A stretch of DNA of 27,418 bases from Mycoemilia scoparia (taxonomy: Eukaryota; Kickxellomycota; Kickxellomycetes; Kickxellales; Kickxellaceae), in NCBI GenBank assembly GCA_027575805.1, contig JANBPU010000216.1, positions 1-27,418 on the forward strand, given 5' to 3'. The notes below the pieces were generated by a model. That model was not told the DNA's origin and did no database searches. It saw only the letters and a list, made by a program, of their open reading frames with translations. Each line of letters begins with the position of its first letter. Positions within the stretch are counted from its first letter, which is position 1. The position numbers and the translations under genes were made by a program. Shown here one piece after another: positions 19,776 through 27,418 of the stretch.

Positions 19776-21844
19776 TATCTGAATAGTCCTTTTTTAGTAA
19801 ATAAAAACCATGTTCACCCAGACACACAGCTTGAAAAAAGCTTTAGCAATTACACAGTTGTTAGTCACCAGACTGATTCAGCCATTTCATTCCGAGCCCT
19901 TCCGCTCTTTGCTCCCCCAAGTGCATGGAAAGAGCATGCTGTGTGCGATACTCACAATGACTATTCCAGGCATCGATTTGCAGAAAATCGTGTTCACCCT
20001 GGGCTTGTTATGTAAAGGCGTGTGTTGTACCTGTTTGAGAGCGAAAAGAATGTTCAAGCCTACATGAATGCAAATATATGCCCTTGTAAACTGCCTATTA
20101 TCACCGGGTTACTTTCCTGTCAAGAACCTTATCTGGATTCATTCACACCCATCACCAAGCCAATTTTCGTCAATTCGCCACACACAAGTATACAGGCTCT
20201 TGTTGCTAGTGCTACTGCTATTTGCAAAAAACTGAAAGGACTTGTTTAAAAAGCCAACCAGGATATTTTCTTCAAAAGCTCCTATTAAAAATATAATGCT
20301 AATCAAGCCATTGTTCTTTTTACAATTTTCAAAAAAGGTTCTTTGGCGGCCTAAGGAAATGAGAGAAGAAAACAAGGGTCGCAGATACTGTGTTTATTAC
20401 CAGGTCTGAGAAGGGTAAATAGGCCAAAGTTTGTTTTTAAATATGCGTGGACAAAGCTCTCAGCACTAATACGCTCCGGGATGGTGTAATACTTGAATGT
20501 AAATGTTCAGCTTTAATGTATATACATACATACATATATATCTACAGCCTCTGCCATGTATATTTGTGCTTTGCAACATTCCTGGCCATTCTAGCATTCA
20601 TCAAGCCAAAACTTTTACTAATGCTTACTCATACCCCTTTAGCAAATCGGTTTCCTACTTATCCCCCCCCCCTTTTCTCACTATAGATTTCAAAGGGATT
20701 GTCCAACTATTGCATCTACATATCACCACAGCTGACTTCAATTCAGTTAATATCATGTATGAATTCACCACAAAAGAGGGTCCAAAAAACTCCATGTATA
20801 CTATTGATAATACTCAGCAAAACACAGCAAAAAAAGCCAAAATCTATGGTCCAATAGCGAAAGGATCTTGATTCGTACTGCCCTGTTTGTTCCCTTTTTA
20901 TTGTGACTTTGCCCTATGTGTAAAAGCACCATGTGTGGCGTTTGATTCAGAAACGACAAAGGCTCTTTGTCATTGCACAATCACATGTATAGTCGATTGT
21001 CGCTCACTATACATTTCGCCTCACTACTCCCTTTTTAAACATCACATCATGGCTATTAGGACAAACGTGTTATTGATGTTAATCCTAGGTCTTTGTGACT
21101 TCTAACAACCAATGAGGGGGGAGCACGCCAAAGTGAATAGGCTTCATCTAACAGGATAACTACACGTTGCTGGTACCTTTCAAATGTCACTATTGCCGCT
21201 CACTTTATGCCAGTGGGTTAAGAAAGAGCTAGCTTTAGCATTAGAAGCTGCTCATAGTATTTTTATTGGCCCATTTGTTTATACAATCAAGCACTGAGTT
21301 GCTTCTTTGTTTAAAACATGTTGTTGATGGCATGGCTCAACATACACCATTCTGCTTGTTCAACCCACTATACAACCAGCCAAGATGCGATGTTTTGGCA
21401 TCCTGTGAAATCTTTCATTTTGAATTATTTTAAGGTACACGACTACGTATTTCAGGCTTAGCGAGCTCCCAGTTCTGTGACATTGCTCTTTATACTACAC
21501 TCTATCACGAATTTCCCTTTTGCATCAAATAAAATTCTGGCATGCCAGATACACTCACTCCAGCATTTTTCTATAACTCTAATTGCACAGAATTTCCTTT
21601 TTGCCTTTAGTGTAAACACAGCCCAATGTTGCTAAATTTCAAAGTAATTTTTGTTTACGTATGTCTTTCACCTTTGATAGAACTGGAGTTGGCTCTCTGA
21701 AGATGTTGACACCTGACTGAATGTATGTAAACAGATACAAGTATAGATATATTTCGATAGAGATGTGGGGATGTTTCCAAACATTGCTTTTGGAGCTCAC
21801 ATATTGTTATTTCCTATTCCCAATTAGTTTGTGTACTATGTGCC

Positions 21845-21850
21845 TTTATT
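21845..21850 (-). promoter_or_regulatory. Possible poly(A) signal for the WDR7-like gene
   Basis: AATAAA on the minus strand about 290 nt after the stop codon. It is rather distant, so it is a weak candidate. Confidence 0.25.
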
Positions 21851-21966
21851 GTTTTCTTTTATGTCTTTACACAATTGGATAAAGGCGCGCCAATTCCCTA
21901 TTTAGTCCATTCAGTTAATGGCCCATTGTAAAATCTACATCTTTAAATATCTATCGAAATATTATC

Positions 21967-22031
21967 AACAACAACAACAACAACAACAATAATAATAATA
22001 ATAATAGTAATAACAACAATAGCAGCAATAA
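21967..22031. repeat. CAA/TAA compound trinucleotide tract
   Basis: A run of CAA triplets passing into TAA, then interrupted CAA/GCA triplets, in non-coding DNA about 110 bp beyond the WDR7-like stop codon. Confidence 0.9.
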
Positions 22032-22138
22032 TTGTGAACGTCATAATGTATGTTTGTGGCTTAGTGAAAAAAAGCCCAAATCCGTTGCTACTAAATATCA
22101 TAAAAATGCAAAACCAAACCAACCATATTTCCTTCAAA

Positions 22139-25100
22139 TTATACAGAAAACGTAAACTGAGCATCATCTATTACTAGCAATATGGTCTTGTTGGCCGTCC
22201 ACCTCAACTGGGTGTGCCTGGATAGAACTGTGTCTGCTTCTGTACCTCTTGTTGCCTTTGGAATAAAGTCTTTTGGAATATCGATAATCTTTATTGGGTC
22301 AGCTGTAACCATTCCACCATTTGATGATACATCTTGATCATCGTCTTGGAAAATCATATCCAGCTCCGTCTCCGGGACTGCTTGATCTGTGCCGTCATTA
22401 TTATTACCATTGGAGTGGACCTCAGTTCTATAGTGACTCTTTTTCTTTGCCGCCTTTGAATTGCTTGTTTCTGGCGTAGACAATGGCGGTGCGGGGTCGC
22501 TGTGTTTACTGCCAGACCCATACCATCCTGACCACAGAGAATGTGCAACCATGCTAAATATGCTTGGCGATGAATTCCAAATAGAAACTTGAGAGGTACT
22601 CAGTGCAAATGTTGCTACTAAATCACCCTTTGGTGATATTGCGACGGCTGTAACATGTCCATCAGTTTTACTGTCCAGCAGGGTTGATCTAGTGCATGTT
22701 CGAAGATCATAGACAGTACAAAGTCCTCTGAAAGACCCGACAGCAAGATACTGTGTGGCAGAATTGAATGACACACAGCTGTATATCCGGACAATATCCT
22801 GAAGGGTTGTGCTTGCAGCTTGGATCAGTGCTTTTCTCGTTGATATTTGTTTCGGATCAATAGTCTTGACGACTGCTTGAATTACCTGGTCTAAGAATGG
22901 ATAAATTAATGCAGCGTACTATATTTGGAATCGGGATTAATTATACTGGTTAGCACTTGTTGTTAAATCAGTACTTAGGCGGAAGAGTAGTCATATGGGT
23001 AGTTATTTTGAAGGGCCAAGAGCTGAGTATAAATGATAGTATAGGCTGGCCAATATGCATGGTGGAGCTGGCCTACTAGTAGAAATTGGCCCTTCAAAAA
23101 TAACGATCCATATATATATATATATATATATATATGGTAAGCCTTTATAAGCAATAGATGAACTATAAAAACTCACCTTGTTTACCAACAGTGATAAAAG
23201 CTGAAGAGCATCTCGCTGTGCTTGGTTGTTTTCTTCACCATAGAGTAACCGCAAAAGTGTTCCAACCATCAATCTCGTGTCCAAAGAACATATTTGCATC
23301 AATGCTGATTTCGCCAAAGCTACCAAATTAAATGATATCGCGCCTGACCCTGTCTTAATGTGTGCTTTTTTGGGAGTGCCTTTGTAGGCCTTGGGACTAT
23401 GTAAAGAATGATAGCTAATTGTAGACGGCTGTTTTGGTGGGCTCCGAAGTGATTGTGCTATCGTAGAGCGCATGTCTGCGACGTTTTTGTGATCAAAGTG
23501 GTGGCTAACAGCTCGACTTTTAGCTCGTCCATTTTGGGAAGTTACCCCACTGTCGCTTTGGTGAGATTCAGGGTCGATAGACAATCTTCTATGTCGTGGT
23601 TTGTAATGTGCATTTGGGGATGTGGGGCGCAGGTGTGAGTGCGACGGTTTTGGCGAGTGGTTAGATACACGAGAGCGTGGTGGTGTGCCTGGGAGTGATT
23701 TCGATGGAAGAGCTAGTGGCATCTGATAGTTTATGCTGCCTCCTGAAGTGCTTGGTGCCATATGGGTTGTTTGATGCTGAGTCCCTATTCCATTTTCATC
23801 TGTAATAGATATCATGGTTCGCATTAAGGCTCTGATCACTAATGGACAATCCACATGCACCTTCCATACCAAAAATCCCCTAGAGAACAGCTCGATCGCC
23901 AACATTTTGGTATCAGATGCTACTTGGTCTCCAACAATGAGCCCCTGTAAAAGGTACGCGACATTTCCCGCTGTAGTGAGAGGCAAAATAGTTGAATACT
24001 CCGATCCGATGAGGCAGACGACAATGAGTGCACAGTATAGCTGGGGCTGGTGCTCTGTTATCGCTGTTGACACTATGTTAGCCACAAATGCAAATATAAA
24101 TATCACAATATTATCCATTTATCAACGTAGTATAATGAGAGAGTATTTATTGGAATACGTACGCTGTGTTGACCAGTATTGAAGAACTGCTCGCCTTCCA
24201 CTGTCAGATAGTCTGTATATTGTGGATAAAAACAGCGTTCTAGCCGCCTTCTGGAATGTTGCAGAGGAAGAAACCCAGTATCTAGCCAGATATGCAAGTG
24301 GCAATTGCTTGAATCCTGGACCAATGCTATCTGCTAGGACCCCAACGTAGTAATTGAGAACCTCGACAGCTTTTTGTTCATCATTTTTGAGCTCTGATTT
24401 TATTAACGACAAAATTGATAATAATCGCTGAGCATTTAGTACCGATGAGAAGCACCACTGTAATTCCGGCCTTGACGGTGGCGCTGGGAATATCAAAGTG
24501 TTGGCTTCATTCACATCGTTGCACATTGCAATAGCTAACGATGTTGGTGGTGGCTGGATACCAAAAGTATCAGTTTTAGTCTTATCAAGAGATTCATTGA
24601 TTCCCCACGAAAATAATGAACCTAAAAATTCCGTCCCGGGTTTTGGATCTAGGCTCGCTGTATTGAATCCCAGGTTGGATAATGGCGATCTTGCATTTTT
24701 GGTTTCTAAATGTTCGTCCCTCTGATACTTTGACTTATTGTCTTGTGAAGAACGGGCAGAGAGCTGCTCAAAGAACTCTGGAGAGCATGTTATTAAAAGA
24801 CCTAACGGAAGTGTCCCTGGTTGACTTGACTTGATCAGTTCGATTCCAACCTTTGTTGAATTCTGATAATGTGCGTGCATATTGTTTATTGTTTCGTTAA
24901 TACTTATGGTGAAATCAGGCAGGGCAAAGCAGGTTCCTTTTTCAGGGATCCAGTCGGTAACGTTGTCGAGTTCGATTTTTCGAATATAGTTATCAGCATA
25001 TACAAGGCTCAGCTCATTGTAAATTCCATCATATTTAACAGTCTCCAGCGGGGACGTATGAGGTGGCGTGGAATTAATACAGTCAAATTGTTTAGTAAAT

Positions 25101-27034
25101 AGAAGCTTGGTAGAGTTGTTGTCCGAAATCCCAAGTATCAATAGACGGATATTGTGCGCCATTGTTGGATTCGTGCTGGTGTCCCATGTGTACTCTGGGT
25201 ATGGCACAACCTTAATGAGTTTCGTTACTGGTGTGTCAAGCACAGGCAGTATGGCAATTGTTTCGTTTCGAATCGTGTCCCATACACGTATTGTCATGTC
25301 CAAGCTCGCCGAGCAAATAAACATTGGTGAAGACTCAGACTTGAATTCATTCGTTGGTGATAGTGGAGAAATAGATGTGGGGTATTCCCATTCGAGCAAT
25401 GCGGTCACAGGCTTATCATGACCACTGAGAATCTGCAAGTCATTTTCATCATCATCATAGCTCATAAAATCTTCTCCTTCAAGGCTCTTATCGGCAGTAC
25501 ATGTAGAGTATATATGTCTTATGAGCTTGTACCAGCATGTAGATATTAATATGTCACCATTCTCTTTTCCAGCAACGATTCTTTTATCCTTTGTAAGAAA
25601 TATGGCTGTTACTCCATTAGATACGCCAATGTCAGAAAGCCACTTTCCCCATAGATCATAAATACGGAATTCCTTGTGAGAATGGCCTTTGGATGGCTCG
25701 ATTTGATTATTTACTTGTGATATCCACTTTATGGACAATATTGGAGACTTGGGATTGTTGGCAAAGCTATATATGGATCCGATGTGTCTAGGGTGATTTG
25801 AGGATGTGGATGGTGCAGAGCTTGGTGGTGCATTTTTGTACAAGATGGTAGTTTTAAAGGCCTCTGGATTTGCGACCGTAAATAGGGGCTTGAATATTTC
25901 TGTTTTATTTTTCAAAGTACCGAATTTGCTTGGCAACTTATTGAGTATATGTACATTTCCTATCTCGTCCCAAACAACTATGGAGTCATTTCCAGAAAAT
26001 GAGCCTCCTCCAAACCGATGAGCACCACAGGATAAGCTATTCCAGTGTTGAGACTCAAAAATATCGCCATCCCTGAGTGATAGTACCCGCACACGGTTTT
26101 TCTGGACCACGAGGAACTCATCATCCGAGGAATTCATTTGTAACGAAACCACTTGGCCATCATTCTCCAGTATTTTAAATGTGGATTCTAAAGCTATCAG
26201 CGGAGTCTTCCCAACCCCGGTAGCAGCAATAGCACTAGTGCCAAGAGATGATTCAATAGAGTACGATTCTGTGCTGCCAGCAGTAGACCGGGGGTATGTG
26301 GGAGATTGTGGTGAAAAATCGTCATGTGATAAATCCGATGCTACCAAATTGGCAGAGCTATCTTTTCTAGCAATTGCCGAATCAAAACTCCAGAGCCTTA
26401 GTACACCATCTGTAGTGCAAGTTATAAGTTCTGGACGATATGTGTCTTTACGGTTTCTGGCTAAGATACACTGGACCCATGTTTGATGCCCCTCTTTCCA
26501 GACGTGTATGATTTCTAACGTAGAAAGCTTCAAGAAATATATAGCCGATCCTTTCCCAGATACCATGACAATATCGTCGTTTGGAGAATCGTTCCCATTA
26601 TTATCAAAGCTAAGAATTTGAACAGAGGCTGGCCTAAATGGATAGAGAGATACTGGTGCCTTCCGGATGCATCTCCCATCATTCATACTCCAAAGTGCAA
26701 TATCACCATGCGCAGATACACTTAACATACCATGTTCAAATCGTTCTGGAGTATCTGTGACATATTTTACTACTCGTAAGCATACTATGGCTGACTTGTG
26801 GAGCAATAATAGGGCTTTTGGGTACAATTCTGATCCTATCGCTTTCCCTTTGTGACTATGCGCACCATCAGCTAGAGAGCTACTCGGGTTATGTCTGGTG
26901 TCATATAGCCAAATTTTGCCATCATTATGTCCAACCACAACGCGACCAGAAACCGCGGCCAATGCGGTTGCGCTTGAGAATGTCTGCTGACTGAGAGTGT
27001 TCCAGCTGAAAACCTTGAGCTGTGAAGCTGCCAT
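22139..27034 (-). CDS. WDR7 / rabconnectin-3 beta-like WD40 protein, complete, three exons
   Basis: Large WD40 protein resembling animal WDR7, the partner of DMXL/Rav1-type rabconnectin-3 alpha in V-ATPase assembly on vesicles. Exons are 27034-24163, 24072-23177 and 22918-22139. Introns are 90 nt (donor GTACGT, acceptor ACATAG) and 258 nt (donor GTGAGT, CTAAC branch, acceptor ATATAG). The product is 1515 aa, near the 1490 aa of human WDR7. An N-terminal propeller spans about residues 15-600, with blades such as VVVGHNDGKIWLYDTR and ICSASLDMTIRVWDT. A helical middle and a disordered Ser/Pro/His-rich insert follow, then C-terminal WD repeats in exon 3 (from about 1302, YLAVGSFRGLCTVYDLR). The order and length fit WDR7; function is inferred from animals. 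The second intron carries MITE copy 2. Confidence 0.85.
22996..23110 (+). mobile_element. MITE-like inverted-repeat element, copy 2, inside a WDR7-like intron
   Basis: A 115-bp element flanked by TA, with imperfect inverted ends TGGGTAGTTATTTTGAAGGG and, reverse-complemented from the right, TGGATCGTTATTTTTGAAGG. It lies wholly inside the 258-nt last intron, away from the donor (23176), the branch region (about 22953) and the acceptor (22919), so splicing should survive. The right end runs straight into an (AT)n tract. Confidence 0.8.
23110..23135. repeat. AT dinucleotide microsatellite next to MITE copy 2
   Basis: About 26 bases of alternating AT in the last intron of the WDR7-like gene, starting at the right end of the MITE. 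It may be the TA-rich target, or an expansion of the TA duplication. Confidence 0.9.
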
Positions 27035-27275
27035 TCAGCAGTCCGAATTTGTTTTGTCAAGTTTAAAAAGTATACAGCTGTGGACTTGCACTGAAAGAAG
27101 AAAAACCAAGTTTATGAGGCGAGCACTGTGACGTACAACTTGGAATTTTCATGATGGAAGGAAATCATCATTCCATTTAGGAGCACAGATATACTAATCT
27201 GGATGGGTGATCTGATCACTATGATGAATGATGACTGTTGCTAAAATTAGTTATTATTTTTGAAAGGTGACTATC
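27035..27275. other. 5' flank of the WDR7-like gene
   Basis: AT-rich non-coding DNA that should hold the WDR7-like promoter. Near 27250 it has TTATTATTTTTGAAAGGTGA, which resembles the MITE ends and may mark the left edge of another element extending rightward. No gene is seen. Confidence 0.45.
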
Positions 27276-27308
27276 TGGCAGCAAATGGTGATTGCTTCTA
27301 TAATTGTT

Positions 27309-27382
27309 GGTCACCAAAAGGTACCCTTCATAAACTATTGCCCATATGGGTCATAATTTATGAAGGGTGACTTTTGGTGGCC
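27309..27382. repeat. Large imperfect palindrome (fold-back element, probably cut by the window edge)
   Basis: A 74-bp palindrome centred between 27345 and 27346 in CCCATATGGG, with 37-base arms matching at 31 of 37 positions and no indels. Both arms carry CACCAAAAG then ACCCTTCATAAA. Weaker symmetry continues outward: ATGGTGATT at about 27285 on the left matches the reverse complement of AATCACCA at about 27400 on the right. The full element therefore probably spans about 27275 to beyond the end of the window. Confidence 0.75.
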
Positions 27383-27418
27383 GCTGATCATAGGGTGATA
27401 ATCACCACTGATTAGCGG

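Larger units (their letters stand above)
18542..22138. other. Long non-coding interval upstream of the zinc-finger gene
   Basis: About 3.6 kb between the proposed zinc-finger promoter and the 3' end of the WDR7-like gene. Open frames are all short (at most about 122 codons) and unlike any family I know. It contains one MITE copy (19642-19775), a perfect short inverted repeat GCCCTTT-A-AAAGGGC near 19375, a C homopolymer of about 12 bases near 20661, a CATA run near 20520 and a CAA/TAA tract at 21967-22031. I found no tRNA, rRNA or other RNA gene. It is probably upstream regulatory sequence for the transcription factor. Confidence 0.5.

Noticed and set aside
20503..20871. 122-codon plus-strand open frame
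   Set aside because: Its start lies in a CATA/TA repeat and the peptide has no recognisable domain or coding-like bias.
22139..22774. 211-residue WD40 protein as its own gene
   Set aside because: Its apparent start is a GTG inside an open frame continuing upstream to a splice acceptor at 22919, in phase with the WDR7-like exon 2.
23003..24118. 371-residue membrane-like protein with a hydrophobic start
   Set aside because: The hydrophobic start and the Tyr-Ile repeat near its end are translated intron; the true exon is 24072-23177.

Overview
The window is nuclear DNA from a fungus, probably an early-diverging (non-Dikarya) lineage. The evidence for a fungus is a tandem-duplicated phosphofructokinase with the glyoxalase-like N-terminal domain known from fungal enzymes, a Vid27 protein, and short GT-AG introns with CTAAT/CTAAC branch sites. 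A full-length homologue of animal WDR7 (rabconnectin-3 beta), which yeast lacks, argues for an early branch. I cannot name a genus.

Layout, left to right: (1) PFK, minus strand, 172-3342, two exons, 998 aa. (2) VID27, plus strand, 3903-6719, four exons, 795 aa, divergent from PFK across 560 bp. (3) SMD2 (snRNP Sm D2), plus strand, 7310-7820, three coding exons, 104 aa. (4) EFL1/RIA1, a ribosome-maturation GTPase, minus strand, 8051-11782, one coding exon, 1243 aa, convergent with SMD2. (5) A C2H2 zinc-finger transcription factor with a Crz1-like finger array and a C-terminal coiled coil, minus strand, 12833-15403, 856 aa. (6) About 6.7 kb without a recognisable protein gene, 15404-22138. (7) The WDR7-like gene, minus strand, 22139-27034, three exons, 1515 aa. 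(8) 384 bp of intergenic DNA ending in a large imperfect palindrome that runs to the window edge.

The 6.7-kb gap is not featureless. Its part nearest the zinc-finger gene has the marks of a long spliced 5' leader on the minus strand. There are two good donors, matching acceptors, a TATA box, and a lack of minus-strand ATG triplets in the proposed exons, while the proposed 2.1-kb intron has about 43. The rest (about 18.5-22.1 kb) is probably upstream regulatory DNA, with one short inverted-repeat transposon copy.

Mobile DNA: two related copies of a 115-134 bp MITE-like element with TA flanks and ends related to ATTTTTGAAGGGC, at 19642-19775 and inside the last intron of the WDR7-like gene at 22996-23110. 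A third sequence with a similar end lies near 27250, next to the terminal palindrome.

The genes are unrelated housekeeping functions (glycolysis, splicing, ribosome maturation, probable V-ATPase regulation) plus one transcription factor. They do not form a pathway cluster. The one suggestive pairing is PFK with VID27, a glycolytic enzyme sharing a divergent promoter with a gene named for vacuolar import and degradation. All exon boundaries were read by eye from splice consensus, reading frame and family fit, without transcript data.
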